From CAYJFG01 sp964369405 (GTDB lineage: Bacteria > Bacillota > Clostridia > Oscillospirales > Acutalibacteraceae), in NCBI GenBank assembly GCA_964369405.1, contig CAYJGB010000013.1:1-52038 (forward strand): DNA of 52,038 bases, given 5' to 3'. Position 1 is the first letter of the stretch. The number at the start of each line of letters is the position of its first letter. A program made the translations under genes and the position numbers. The notes under the pieces were generated by a model. That model was not told the origin of the DNA. It did not search any database and saw only the letters and a list, made by a program, of their open reading frames with translations. Below are positions 43,360 to 52,038 of this stretch, in pieces.

Positions 43360-44871
43360 ATGTTAGATAAATTTTGGAAACAATTTAAAAGTGGTACAGA
43401 TATAAGAGGTATCGCAAGCGAGGGTGTAAAAGGCGAACACATAAATTTAACTGATGAAGTTATAGAAAAAATAACTAAGGGTTTTACAAAATGGCTAGAA
43501 GATAAAACTGCTAAAAATCTAAAAACTATAACTGTATCAGTCGGTAGAGATAGCAGAATATCTGGAGATAGAATAAGTGGTATTGTGTGTAGCACATTAG
43601 TTGATTGTGGTATAACTGTGCTTAATTGTGGGCTTTCCTCTACTCCGTCTATGTTTATGACAACGATTGATAAAGAATGTGACGGTGCTATCGAAATAAC
43701 AGCAAGTCACCACCCATTTAACAGAAACGGATTGAAATTTTTTACTAAAGATGGTGGGCTAGAAGCTGAAGATATTACTAGCATACTTGAATATGCACAA
43801 GATAATATTGAAGTTAACATAGATGATAGTGGAGTTTTAAAAAATATTGACTATATGAGTGAATATGCAATAAGACTTCAAAATATGATAAAAAAAGAGG
43901 TTAATAGCGAAAATTACGACAAACCTCTTGCAGGATTTAAAATAGTAGTTGATGCTGGTAATGGTGTAGGCGGATTTTATGCACAAAAAGTGCTTGCAAA
44001 GCTTGGTGCAGATGTAAGTGGAAGTCAGTTTTTAGACCCTGACGGAATGTTTCCAAACCATGTGCCAAACCCAGAAGATGCACAAGCTATGGAGTCAATT
44101 TGCAGTGCTGTAAAAAAACATAATGCAGATATTGGCGTTATTTTTGACACTGATGTAGATAGAGGTGCTGCTGTTGACGGAAAAGGGCAAGAGATTAGCC
44201 GAAATAAACTAGTAGCAATAGCATCATCAATTGCACTAGAGGGTAATGAGGGTGGAACAATAGTAACAGATTCAATAACATCTAGTGGACTTAAAGAATA
44301 TATAGAAAGCACATTAGGTGGTAAACATTGCAGATTTAAAAGAGGTTATAAAAATGTAATCAACAAAGCTATAGAGCTTAACAGCCAAGGTATTAATTGT
44401 CCCCTTGCAATAGAAACATCGGGTCATGCAGCGTTAAGAGAAAATTATTTCCTAGATGACGGCGCATATTTATGTACTAAAATAATAATAAAAATGGCAA
44501 GACTAAATAAAGAGGGTAAAAGTCTAGAGTCGTTAATAAAAGATTTAAACCAACCAGTAGAAAGCATAGAAAAAAGAATTAAAATTACTGATGAAAATTT
44601 CAGAGAAACAGGGCTTAAAATTTTAGCTGATTTAGAAGAATATGCAAAAAATCAAGAAGGTTTTAATGTGGCGACTGATAGTGCAGAAGGCGTTAGAGTT
44701 TCTTTTGGAGATGGACAAGGTAATGGTTGGTTTTTATTAAGGCTAAGTGTGCATGACCCAATAATGCCACTAAATATAGAAAGTGATGTATCTGGTGGAG
44801 TAGAAATTATACTAAACAAGATAACAAAATATTTAAAAGAATGTAGTGGGATTGATACATCAATGTTATAA
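43360..44871 (+). CDS. phosphomannomutase/phosphoglucomutase
   Basis: The 503-residue protein is an alpha-D-phosphohexomutase. The active-site Ser is in EITASHHPFNRNGLKF, the metal loop is DTDVDRGAAVD, the sugar-binding loop is ETSGHAALRENYFLDDGAY, and the phosphate-binding loop lies near the C-terminus (SAEGVRVSFGDGQGN). It interconverts the 6- and 1-phosphates of mannose and/or glucose. Following the mannosylglycerate operon it could take mannose-6-phosphate towards GDP-mannose, but it has its own promoter, so this link is inference. The Ser-His-His form of the active-site loop is common in the PgcA/ManB-like group. Confidence 0.9.
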   Translation: MLDKFWKQFKSGTDIRGIASEGVKGEHINLTDEVIEKITKGFTKWLEDKTAKNLKTITVSVGRDSRISGDRISGIVCSTLVDCGITVLNCGLSSTPSMFMTTIDKECDGAIEITASHHPFNRNGLKFFTKDGGLEAEDITSILEYAQDNIEVNIDDSGVLKNIDYMSEYAIRLQNMIKKEVNSENYDKPLAGFKIVVDAGNGVGGFYAQKVLAKLGADVSGSQFLDPDGMFPNHVPNPEDAQAMESICSAVKKHNADIGVIFDTDVDRGAAVDGKGQEISRNKLVAIASSIALEGNEGGTIVTDSITSSGLKEYIESTLGGKHCRFKRGYKNVINKAIELNSQGINCPLAIETSGHAALRENYFLDDGAYLCTKIIIKMARLNKEGKSLESLIKDLNQPVESIEKRIKITDENFRETGLKILADLEEYAKNQEGFNVATDSAEGVRVSFGDGQGNGWFLLRLSVHDPIMPLNIESDVSGGVEIILNKITKYLKECSGIDTSML

Positions 44872-44947
44872 ACACATAGTTTGACAGCTGTTTTGATGTA
44901 AATATATTATAATATATAGTTTTTTAGTAATATATCACCTTTTTTGC

Positions 44948-44975
44948 TTGACAGTTTATTTGCTTGTGATATAAT
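44948..44975 (+). promoter_or_regulatory. consensus sigma-A promoter of greA
   Basis: TTGACA (44948-44953) and TATAAT (44970-44975) with a 16-base spacer: both hexamers match the consensus exactly. The start codon is about 80 bases further on. Confidence 0.85.
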
Positions 44976-45061
44976 TAAATCTATATGTTTATGTAAGATT
45001 AACAGTGAATGTATTTTGTTAAAACTAACTGTATTATTTTGTAAAGGATGGTATTATAACA

Positions 45062-45535
45062 ATGCAAAAACAAGTATTATTAACAGAAGAAGGTTTAAAA
45101 AATCTAGAATTAGAATTAGATGAATTAAAATCGGTTAAACGTAAAGAAATAGCAGAAAAAATTAAGGTTGCGTTATCTTTCGGAGATTTATCAGAGAATA
45201 GCGAATATGACGAAGCAAAAAATGACCAAGCTATTTTAGAAGCACGTATTGCAACTGTAGAAGCAATGCTTAAAAATGTAAAAATTATCGACGAAAGCGA
45301 AATTAGCACAGATTTTGTTCACGTAGGTTCAAAAATAAAAGTGTTAAACTGTAAAATGAACAAAGAGTTTGATTACAAAATAGTAGGCTCAAGTGAATCA
45401 GACCCTTGCAAAGGTCTTATTTCTGATGAATCACCTGTTGGTAAAGCGTTACTAGGCGCTAAAGTATCAGAAACAGTATCAGCAGAAACACCAGCTGGAA
45501 TTATTGATTATAAAGTTTTAGAAATTAGTAAATAA
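45062..45535 (+). CDS. greA: transcription elongation factor GreA
   Basis: The 157-residue protein has the N-terminal coiled coil with the GreA signature (LTEEGLKNLELELDELKSVKR, then AAxx-type FGDLSENSEYDEAKNDQA with the acidic tip residues that reach the RNA polymerase active site) and the C-terminal FKBP-like domain (VGSKIKVLN…SPVGKALLGAKVSETV). It induces cleavage of backtracked RNA so that polymerase can resume. It precedes lysS, a common Firmicutes pair. It is driven by a consensus promoter and followed by a hairpin. Confidence 0.95.
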   Translation: MQKQVLLTEEGLKNLELELDELKSVKRKEIAEKIKVALSFGDLSENSEYDEAKNDQAILEARIATVEAMLKNVKIIDESEISTDFVHVGSKIKVLNCKMNKEFDYKIVGSSESDPCKGLISDESPVGKALLGAKVSETVSAETPAGIIDYKVLEISK

Positions 45536-45565
45536 TTTAAAATAAAGTTGAATTTATAAGATATA

Positions 45566-45600
45566 AAATACGGCAGAGTTTATTCTTTGCTGTATTTTTT
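45566..45600 (+). terminator. terminator/attenuator between greA and lysS
   Basis: AAATACGGCAGAG pairs with CTTTGCTGTATTT (two wobble pairs) around a 6-base loop, followed by more T. Only 26 bases separate it from the lysS start, so lysS may depend on read-through. Confidence 0.75.
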
Positions 45601-45625
45601 AAAGAATGAAAGGAAAGAAAAAATT

Positions 45626-47143
45626 ATGGCAGATACAAATCAAGTACAAAGTAACGAAGAGTTAGAAGTACAAGAAAAAGATTTGAGCGAACTACTACAA
45701 ATTAGAAGAGATAAATTAACAGCTTTAAGAGAGAGTGGTAACGACCCTTATTTAATCACTACTAGTAAAAGAGATACATTATCATCTGAGATAATAGACA
45801 ATTTTGAAGAACTTGAAGGTAAAGATGTATGTATTGCAGGTCGTATTATGAGCTGGAGAGATATGGGTAAAGCATCTTTTATTGATATTCATGATAGAAA
45901 CGGCAGAATGCAATGTTATGTTAGAATTAATGATGTTGGCGAAGATACTTACAAAGTTCAAATGCCTAAATGGGATATTGGCGACATTGCAGAAGTTACA
46001 GGTTTTGTATTTAGAACAAAACGTGGAGAAATATCTGTACATGCTAAGGAAATTAAACTTTTATCTAAATCTTTGTTACCTCTTCCAGAAAAACATCATG
46101 GGCTGCGTGATATGGATTTAAGATACCGTCAAAGATATGTTGATTTAATGGTTAATCCAGAAGTTAAAAATGCTTTTATTGCTAGAAGCACCATAATAAA
46201 ATCAATTAGAAAACAACTTGACGATATAGGTTATATAGAAGTAGAAACCCCTATCTTAAATACAATTCCAGGTGGAGCATCTGCACGACCATTTATAACA
46301 CATCACAACACTTTAGACTTAGATATGTATTTAAGAATTGCACCAGAACTATACTTAAAAAGACTTATAGTAGGTGGTATGGAAAAAGTTTACGAAATAG
46401 GTAGACTTTTTAGAAACGAGGGAATGGACGTAAAACATAACCCAGAGTTTACAACTATTGAACTATACGAAGCATACACAGATTATAACGGTATGATGGA
46501 TATAACAGAAAAGTTAATCAATAAAGCTTGCTTAGAAGTTAATGGAACAGACCAAATTACATATCAAGGGCAAGAGGTGGACTTATCTCTTCCATTCAAA
46601 AGAATGACTATGGTAGACGCTGTAAAAGAATATGCTGGTGTAGACTTTAGTGAGTTTATAGGCGACACTCAAAAAGCAAAAGAAGTTGCAAAAACACTAC
46701 ACTTAGAAGTTAAATCTACAGACACATGGGGCAACATATTAAATACTGCGTTTGAAGAGTATGTAGAAGAAAAACTTGTGCAACCAACATTTATTTGTGA
46801 TTATCCAGTAGAAGTATCTCCGCTTACAAAACGTAAACCAGATATGCCAGAACTTGTAGAAAGATTTGAACTTTTCGTAACAAATAGAGAGCTTGCAAAT
46901 GCATATACAGAGCTTAACGACCCTATAGACCAAAGAGGACGTTTTGAACATCAACTAACATTAAGAGAAGCTGGTGACGAAGAAGCTAATATGATAGATG
47001 AAGATTTCTTAACATCACTTGAATATGCAATGGCTCCAACTGGTGGTATGGGTATGGGAATAGATAGACTTGTAATGTTACTTACAGATAGTTCATCTAT
47101 TAGAGATGTAATAATCTTCCCAACAATGAAACCGTTAGGTTAG
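45626..47143 (+). CDS. lysS: lysyl-tRNA synthetase, class II
   Basis: The 505-residue enzyme has the N-terminal OB-fold anticodon-binding domain (about 65-170; VCIAGRIMSWRDMGKASF) and the class II catalytic core: motif 1 around GYIEVETPILNTIPGGA, motif 2 FRNEGMDVKHNPEFTTIE, motif 3 GMGMGIDRLVMLLT. It charges tRNA-Lys. The start at 45626 is preferred over 45587 because AAAGGAAAG lies 8-10 bases before it. No T-box leader is seen. Confidence 0.96.
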   Translation: MADTNQVQSNEELEVQEKDLSELLQIRRDKLTALRESGNDPYLITTSKRDTLSSEIIDNFEELEGKDVCIAGRIMSWRDMGKASFIDIHDRNGRMQCYVRINDVGEDTYKVQMPKWDIGDIAEVTGFVFRTKRGEISVHAKEIKLLSKSLLPLPEKHHGLRDMDLRYRQRYVDLMVNPEVKNAFIARSTIIKSIRKQLDDIGYIEVETPILNTIPGGASARPFITHHNTLDLDMYLRIAPELYLKRLIVGGMEKVYEIGRLFRNEGMDVKHNPEFTTIELYEAYTDYNGMMDITEKLINKACLEVNGTDQITYQGQEVDLSLPFKRMTMVDAVKEYAGVDFSEFIGDTQKAKEVAKTLHLEVKSTDTWGNILNTAFEEYVEEKLVQPTFICDYPVEVSPLTKRKPDMPELVERFELFVTNRELANAYTELNDPIDQRGRFEHQLTLREAGDEEANMIDEDFLTSLEYAMAPTGGMGMGIDRLVMLLTDSSSIRDVIIFPTMKPLG

Positions 47144-47152
47144 GTGACAAAA

Positions 47153-48208
47153 ATGGATAAAGCGTTAAATAATAGCAGACCAAATTACAATGCGATAGAT
47201 TTAGTAAGAATAATTGCTGCCGTTGCAGTAGTTATGATACATACAGACCCGTTTATATCAATATCTTCGGATGTTGAATTTTATGTTATAAACATACTGA
47301 CAAGGTTTGCAGTTCCTTTCTTTTTTTCTGTCACAGGTTTTTTCTTTTTTTCAAAACTTAAATATGAAAACGGGAAACTAAAAAAATGTAAAGAGAACAA
47401 TAAAATGTTTTTTCAATTTATGAAAAGAATTCTTATATTATATACTTTATGGTCTTTAGTTTATCTTTGTATTTATCTCCCATCTTGGATTATCTCGGGA
47501 TTTCCTTTTACGGACTTGTTTATTGATTTTACTTTAAGTTTCTTTTTTAGAGGCGTACATTATCATTTTTGGTATTTGTTAGCAATTATTTATGCTATAC
47601 CTATTTTATATTTAATTATGAGGTTTTTTAAAATTAAATTTTTAATAATATTTTTAATAGTTTGTTATCTTATATCTCTAGCAAGTAGTTCCTATTCTTG
47701 GTTAATTGAAATGTTTACAGGAATTAATCTAGAAGAATTAAGACCTAAAAATATTTTTACTCTTTCTTTACCTCGAGGTTTGGCTTTAATTGGAATAGGT
47801 TTAGTTTTTTCTATTAAAAAAATTATTTTACGTAAAAAAGTTCAGATAATTTGTTTAATTGCTTGCTTTATTATGTTAACATTGGAAGTATGGATTAATT
47901 ACTATTTCTTTAATAATACGACTGTTTCATATATGATTTTTACTTTACCATTTTCGATATTTTTATTTAATTTCGTTTTGAATTTTAATTTAGAAGGAAA
48001 TCCACAAACATATTTAAACCTTAGAAAAATAAGTTCTTTTATTTATTTTGTTCATCCAATCTTTATCGTGCTATTAAATGATTATATTACAATAATTCAC
48101 TCGCTCGTATGGTTTATAGTGATTTTAATATTATCGGTAATTAGTTCTATTATTTTCGTAAAACTATCGCAGTACAAAAAATTAAAATTTTTACAATATT
48201 TATATTAA
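47153..48208 (+). CDS. acyltransferase family 3 (OafA-like) membrane protein
   Basis: The 351-residue protein has about ten transmembrane helices. It shows the acyltransferase-3 hallmarks: IDLVRIIAAVAVVMIHTDPF with the conserved Arg and His in helix 1, and RGVHYHFWYLLAIIYAIP. Members O-acetylate or succinylate cell-surface sugars or teichoic acids. It starts 9 bases after lysS stops (AGGTG overlaps the stop), so it is transcribed with it, though the functions are unrelated. Its codons are strikingly T- and A-rich compared with lysS and ilvD, which hints at a later insertion. Substrate unknown. Confidence 0.82.
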   Translation: MDKALNNSRPNYNAIDLVRIIAAVAVVMIHTDPFISISSDVEFYVINILTRFAVPFFFSVTGFFFFSKLKYENGKLKKCKENNKMFFQFMKRILILYTLWSLVYLCIYLPSWIISGFPFTDLFIDFTLSFFFRGVHYHFWYLLAIIYAIPILYLIMRFFKIKFLIIFLIVCYLISLASSSYSWLIEMFTGINLEELRPKNIFTLSLPRGLALIGIGLVFSIKKIILRKKVQIICLIACFIMLTLEVWINYYFFNNTTVSYMIFTLPFSIFLFNFVLNFNLEGNPQTYLNLRKISSFIYFVHPIFIVLLNDYITIIHSLVWFIVILILSVISSIIFVKLSQYKKLKFLQYLY

Positions 48209-48228
48209 TTATTTAGGAGGCTATAAAA

Positions 48229-49887
48229 ATGAATAGTGATAGAATTACTAAGTCTATAAACGCAGCGCCTCAACGTGCGTTGTTACACGCTTTAGGTCTA
48301 ACTAACGAGGAAATGGAAAAACCATTAATCGGTATAGTTAGCTCACAAAATGATATTGTTCCAGGTCATGTTAACTTAGATAAAATTGTAGAAGCTGTTA
48401 AGATGGGTGTTTCTTTAGCAGGTGGCGTACCTATAGTTTTTCCAGCAATTGCAGTTTGTGACGGTATCGCTATGGGTCACGAGGGTATGAAATATTCACT
48501 AGTTACTAGAGAACTTATTGCAGATAGTACAGAAGCTATGGCAAAAGCTCATGCTTTTGATGCACTAGTAATGGTACCTAACTGTGACAAAAATGTACCA
48601 GGCTTACTAATGGCTGCTGCTAGAATTAACATACCTACAGTTTTTGTAAGTGGTGGCCCAATGCTTGCTGGTAGAGTTGATAAAAGAATGATTAGTTTTT
48701 CTACAATATCTGAGGCAGTAAGTTTACATAAAACAGGTCAAATTGATGCTGAAAAACTAAACGAATTTGAAAATAAAGTTTGTCCAACTTGTGGTAGTTG
48801 TAGTGGTATGTTTACAGCAAACAGTATGAATTGTTTAACAGAAGTGTTAGGAATGGGACTTAAAGGAAATGGCACAATTCCAGCAGTATATTCAACAAGA
48901 ATTCAACTAGCAAAAAGAGCTGGTATGCAAATAATGGAGCTTTTAGAAAAAGATATACGTCCACTAGATATAATGACACCAAAAGCGTTTGAAAATGCTT
49001 TGACTATTGATATGGCGTTAGGTTGTAGCACAAATAGTATGTTGCATTTGCCAGCGATAGCACATGAATGTGGTATTGATTTAAATTTAGAAGTAGCAAA
49101 TGAAATATCAGCAAAAACACCTAATTTATGTCATTTAGCACCGGCTGGTGACCACTTTATGGAACAATTAGACGAAGCCGGTGGAATATATGCAGTTATG
49201 AACGAGGTTAGTAAGCTTGGGTTAATAAACAAAGATATACTAACTTGTACAGGCAAAACAGTTGGCGAGAACATAGAAAATTGTGAAATTATAGATAAAG
49301 AAGTAATTAGACCTGTAGATAATCCATATAGTAAAATAGGTGGAATAGCAGTCTTAAAAGGCAACTTAGCACCAGATGGATGTGTTGTTAAAAGAAGTGC
49401 AGTAGTAGAAGAGATGATGCAACATACCGGAAAAGCTAGAGTTTTTGACTGTGAAGAAGACGCATTAAATACTATATATGATGGTAAGATAAATGCTGGC
49501 GAAGTTATAATTATCAGATACGAGGGACCAAAAGGTGGTCCTGGTATGAGAGAAATGTTAAATCCTACATCAGCAATTATGGGAAGTGGACTTGGAAACA
49601 GTGTAGCACTAATTACTGATGGTAGATTTTCTGGAGCAACTAGAGGAGCTGCTATTGGGCATGTATCACCAGAAGCGGCAGTAGGAGGAAATATAGCGTT
49701 AGTAAACGAGGGTGATATAATCGAAATAGATATTAATAAAAACACAATAAACGTGTTAATATCTGATGAAGAGTTAGAGAGTCGTCGTAAAGAGTGGAAA
49801 CCACGTGAACCTAAGATTAAGACAGGTTATTTATCAAGATATGCAAAACTAGTAACATCAGGTACTAAAGGAGCAATATTAGAGTAA
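48229..49887 (+). CDS. ilvD: dihydroxy-acid dehydratase
   Basis: The 552-residue enzyme is IlvD, which dehydrates 2,3-dihydroxy-isovalerate and -methylvalerate in valine, leucine and isoleucine synthesis. Cys ligands for an iron-sulfur cluster are in VMVPNCDKNVPG and CPTCGSCSGMFTANSMNC; GRFSGATRGAAIGHVSPEAAVGG is the C-terminal signature. No other ilv or leu gene is in the window and no T-box or leader peptide is seen upstream, since only 20 bases separate it from the acyltransferase gene. AGGAGG precedes the ATG. Confidence 0.95.
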   Translation: MNSDRITKSINAAPQRALLHALGLTNEEMEKPLIGIVSSQNDIVPGHVNLDKIVEAVKMGVSLAGGVPIVFPAIAVCDGIAMGHEGMKYSLVTRELIADSTEAMAKAHAFDALVMVPNCDKNVPGLLMAAARINIPTVFVSGGPMLAGRVDKRMISFSTISEAVSLHKTGQIDAEKLNEFENKVCPTCGSCSGMFTANSMNCLTEVLGMGLKGNGTIPAVYSTRIQLAKRAGMQIMELLEKDIRPLDIMTPKAFENALTIDMALGCSTNSMLHLPAIAHECGIDLNLEVANEISAKTPNLCHLAPAGDHFMEQLDEAGGIYAVMNEVSKLGLINKDILTCTGKTVGENIENCEIIDKEVIRPVDNPYSKIGGIAVLKGNLAPDGCVVKRSAVVEEMMQHTGKARVFDCEEDALNTIYDGKINAGEVIIIRYEGPKGGPGMREMLNPTSAIMGSGLGNSVALITDGRFSGATRGAAIGHVSPEAAVGGNIALVNEGDIIEIDINKNTINVLISDEELESRRKEWKPREPKIKTGYLSRYAKLVTSGTKGAILE

Positions 49888-49910
49888 GTAATTTAATGTT
49901 ATATAAGATA

Positions 49911-49949
49911 AAAAACTGGAGCATACCATGTGGAATGCTCCAGTTTTTT
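49911..49949 (+). terminator. terminator after ilvD
   Basis: ACTGGAGCAT pairs with ATGCTCCAGT, with five A before and six T after, so it can work in both directions. Confidence 0.9.
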
Positions 49950-50040
49950 GTCGTGCAGTCAAGACTTGAGGCTAAACCTTAAACACCACAATTTTTTTTA
50001 AAAAATCGAGTAAAACTTTTATGTTTCTGAGTGTGTGGTG

Positions 50041-50066
50041 TAAGAACGTTTAACAAAACGTTCTTA
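50041..50066. repeat. hairpin over the 3' end of the AEC carrier gene
   Basis: AAGAACGTTT and AAACGTTCTT pair around a short loop, and the hairpin covers the stop codon of the minus-strand carrier gene. No T-run follows on the minus strand, so it is at best a weak terminator or a 3'-end stabiliser. An outer ACACCACA/TGTGGTGT pair lies beside it (about 49982-50041). Confidence 0.45.
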
Positions 50067-50990
50067 GCCTATAACTTGTGCAAATCCTACTATCAATGGC
50101 ATGGTTACTATTGAAAATAACGTTGATAGCGATACTAAATTTACAGATAAAGTAGTGTCTTTTTCAAACTTACCTGCAAACATTGTCGTTGTGGCAGCAA
50201 CAGGTGCACTAGCAGCTATTGTACATGCTACTAACACTATATCTCGCACACCTAACAACCACATAAATAGTAAAGAAAGCAATGGTATAACTACTAATCT
50301 AAGTGTGATTGCAATATATTGTTGCTTATTTTTAAAGGATTTAATTAAATCAATTTGAGATAGATGGTAACCTATTATAATCATCGGTAAAGGAGTGTTC
50401 AACATAGACATATACTCTATAGGTGATTTTATTATTGTAGGAAGCGATATAGAAAAAACAAATAATATTAAGCCTACAAAAACACCTATTACACCTGGAT
50501 TAATAATTAGTTTCTTTGCTGAAATAGCTTTTTTATCACCACTCATACTAATTAAACCATAGCTCCAAATCATAATATTAAAAACAGCCACAAAAGCAGC
50601 TCCATAAAAAACACCTTCGCTACCTAAAATTGCAGATTGTAACGGAATAGACATAAACCCACAATTAGAAAAAACTGTACCAAAACGCAACACGCATTGA
50701 GTAGCGTCTTTTTTATCTCTAAATACCAGATGTGCTATTATTATAGATAATACGTGAATACCAATTGCACTAATAACAGTTATGCCAAGGTTGAATAATA
50801 ATTCAGTTTCAAATTCACGTTGAAAAGAGTCTATAATAACGCAAGGAGTAACTATATAAAGTATAATATTGGTTATGTTTTTAGAGGTGCTTTCATTTAT
50901 AAAATTGATTTTGCCACATAGAAAACCAATAGCAATTAGAATAAACAGTATAACAACTTGAGTTGAAACAATTAAAAAGTCTTGTATCAT
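50064..50990 (-). CDS. AEC family (auxin efflux carrier-like) transporter
   Basis: The 308-residue membrane protein has about ten helices and the AEC layout: helix 1 VVILFILIAIGFLCGKINFI, FRFGTVFSNCGFMSIPLQ-like segment (FSNCGFMSIPL, about residues 108-118) and a second half ending AASAPVAATTTMFAGKFEKD. Family members export or exchange small carboxylates such as malate, or amino acid-related acids. Substrate cannot be told. AAAGAAG precedes the ATG on the minus strand. It faces ilvD tail to tail. Confidence 0.88.
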   Translation of the reverse strand: MIQDFLIVSTQVVILFILIAIGFLCGKINFINESTSKNITNIILYIVTPCVIIDSFQREFETELLFNLGITVISAIGIHVLSIIIAHLVFRDKKDATQCVLRFGTVFSNCGFMSIPLQSAILGSEGVFYGAAFVAVFNIMIWSYGLISMSGDKKAISAKKLIINPGVIGVFVGLILFVFSISLPTIIKSPIEYMSMLNTPLPMIIIGYHLSQIDLIKSFKNKQQYIAITLRLVVIPLLSLLFMWLLGVRDIVLVACTIAASAPVAATTTMFAGKFEKDTTLSVNLVSLSTLFSIVTMPLIVGFAQVIG

Positions 50991-51106
50991 TAAATTTTTC
51001 TTCTTTCATTTATTATTTTTTAACATATGTACACATATATATATTATGAACATATTTTCTACAAAAATCAAGATAAATAAAAATAAATTAGAAAAGAGGC
51101 AGTCAT

Positions 51107-51880
51107 ATGAGATTTTTTGTATTTACAAAAGAAAGATTACTTATATTAGCATGTTGTGCAGTCGCAGTAATACTAGGTGTAAGTATAAGTGTTAGCAGTT
51201 TAAACTCTGTAGTAACAGTATCAACTGGAGAAAGAAAAATACCAATATATTGTGTAGACGAAGAAGATAAAAAAGTTAGCATATCTTTTGATGCAGCGTG
51301 GGGAGATGAGCAAACAGAGGGTTTACTAAAAACACTAGAAGAATATGAAGTAAAAACAACATTTTTTCTAGTTGGCGAGTGGGTAGAAAAATATCCAGAG
51401 TCAGTAAAAGCAATATCCGCAGCAGGGCATGATGTAGAAAACCATTCAGATACACACGCACACTTGCCACAGCTAAGCGATGAGGATATATTAAAAGAGT
51501 TAAACGATTGCAACGATAGAATAGAAGAATTAACAGGAGATAGACCAACTTTATTTAGGCCACCATATGGAGATTATAATAACAATGTAGTGGAAGTAGC
51601 AAATAGTATAGATATGTACACAGTACAATGGGATATAGATAGCCTAGACTGGAAAGACCCAACACCAGAAACTATGGTACAAACAATAAGTAACAAATTA
51701 GAATGTGGCAGCATAATATTATTACATAACGGAGCTGCAAACACACCACAAGCACTACCACTAATAATTGAGTCGATTAAGTCGCAAGGTTATGAAATAG
51801 TACCGATATCAGAATTATTATTAGATGGTGAATATTATACAGACCATGAGGGAAGAATGATAAGCACGAAAGAAACATAA
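51107..51880 (+). CDS. PdaB-like polysaccharide deacetylase
   Basis: The 257-residue protein has an N-terminal membrane anchor (LLILACCAVAVILGVSISV) and one NodB domain (about 60-240). The metal and catalytic motifs are SFDAAWGDEQT (Asp), ENHSDTHAHL (His-x3-His), FRPPYGDYN and ILLHNGAANTP. 'SFDAAWG' and the short anchor are typical of the PdaB group, which in Bacillus is needed late in sporulation, but vegetative N-deacetylases look similar. It would remove N-acetyl groups from peptidoglycan sugars outside the cell. AAAGAGG precedes the ATG. Confidence 0.88.
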   Translation: MRFFVFTKERLLILACCAVAVILGVSISVSSLNSVVTVSTGERKIPIYCVDEEDKKVSISFDAAWGDEQTEGLLKTLEEYEVKTTFFLVGEWVEKYPESVKAISAAGHDVENHSDTHAHLPQLSDEDILKELNDCNDRIEELTGDRPTLFRPPYGDYNNNVVEVANSIDMYTVQWDIDSLDWKDPTPETMVQTISNKLECGSIILLHNGAANTPQALPLIIESIKSQGYEIVPISELLLDGEYYTDHEGRMISTKET

Positions 51881-51916
51881 AAAACATAAAAAATATAAAA
51901 TAAAGCAAAAAAAGTC

Positions 51917-51945
51917 TTGACAAAGTATTTCTTTTATATTATAAT
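51917..51945 (+). promoter_or_regulatory. consensus sigma-A promoter of the tRNA gene
   Basis: TTGACA (51917-51922) and TATAAT (51940-51945) with a 17-base spacer, both exact consensus, about 40 bases before the tRNA. Confidence 0.88.
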
Positions 51946-51986
51946 TATATCCGTCGCTGATGATACAAAGTCATAGCGAAGGTTGT

Positions 51987-52038
51987 GGGAGCATAGCTCA
52001 GCTGGGAGAGCATCTGCCTTACAAGCAGAGGGTCACAG
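51987..52038 (+). tRNA. tRNA-Val (anticodon TAC), cut by the window edge
   Basis: GGGAGCATAGCTCAGCTGGG is the acceptor and D-arm start. The anticodon arm TCTGC-CTTACAA-GCAGA gives anticodon TAC (52020-52022). The T-arm and 3' acceptor strand lie beyond the window. A further tRNA or rRNA gene may follow. Confidence 0.95.

Noticed and set aside
45536..45625. T-box riboswitch ahead of lysS
   Set aside because: Only 90 bases are available and there is no T-box consensus or specifier stem; the hairpin is a simple terminator.
49131..49745. 204-codon minus-strand ORF opposite ilvD
   Set aside because: Long only because the ilvD frame has few stop codons opposite; rich in Pro, Ser and Ile without any motif.
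1..52038. CRISPR arrays, insertion sequences with transposase, rRNA genes
   Set aside because: No regularly spaced direct repeats, no DDE or HUH transposase ORF and no rRNA-like stretch were seen on either strand.

Overview
The window is AT-rich DNA from a Gram-positive, endospore-forming member of the Clostridia. Evidence for this is a pro-sigma-K-type sporulation sigma factor, a SigH-like sigma factor, a PdaB-like deacetylase, RqcH, WalJ/YycJ, TrmK, strong GGAGG ribosome binding sites and A/T-ending codons. No rRNA is present to fix the genus. A tRNA-Val is cut by the right edge.

Left part (1-17150) is accessory and visibly AT-richer. It holds three exported or membrane-anchored orphan proteins (140-2803). 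Next is an unassigned operon (3227-13611): two ABC half-transporters, a PF14907-type nucleotidyltransferase, a thymidylate-kinase-like protein, a possible BtrH/papain-like protein, two acyl carrier proteins around a short adenylating ligase, an alpha/beta-hydrolase and a lipoprotein. The last two genes are each broken by one base in an A-run (A9 near 11870, A6 near 13371). A textbook lactococcin-972-type bacteriocin operon follows: secreted peptide, internal terminator, TTG-started integral membrane protein, ABC ATPase.

This region abuts a sigK gene (minus strand, 17135-17485) whose coding sequence stops being sigma-K-like right after Cys-Ile-Glu-Asn. As I recall, this is the place where skin elements split sigK in Bacillus subtilis and Clostridioides difficile. 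The simplest reading is that everything left of about 17150 lies inside a sporulation-excised sigK intervening element carrying bacteriocin and natural-product cargo. The other half of sigK and the recombinase would lie beyond the left edge.

Middle part (17486-34154): an endolysin-holin pair diverges from sigK, then a carbonic anhydrase, a zinc-ribbon protein and a SigH-like sigma factor on the minus strand. A run of housekeeping genes follows on the plus strand: yifB/comM, murA, walJ-like, rlmH, rqcH, trmK, alr, polA, a low-molecular-weight phosphatase, rimI and tsaD. Between rqcH and trmK sits a perfectly base-paired four-way cloverleaf palindrome of 124 bases, with two GNA triloops and flanking AGTAC repeats.

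Right part (34380-52038): a degenerate ROK-like protein, glycerate kinase, a fructose-family PTS permease and a GH38 alpha-mannosidase. Together these make a convincing route for mannosylglycerate: import with phosphorylation, hydrolysis to mannose-6-phosphate and glycerate, then glycerate phosphorylation. HPr and Enzyme I lie in the same run, followed by a phosphomannomutase/phosphoglucomutase. Then come greA, lysS, an acyltransferase-3 membrane protein, ilvD, an AEC-family carrier (minus strand), a PdaB-like deacetylase and the tRNA-Val.
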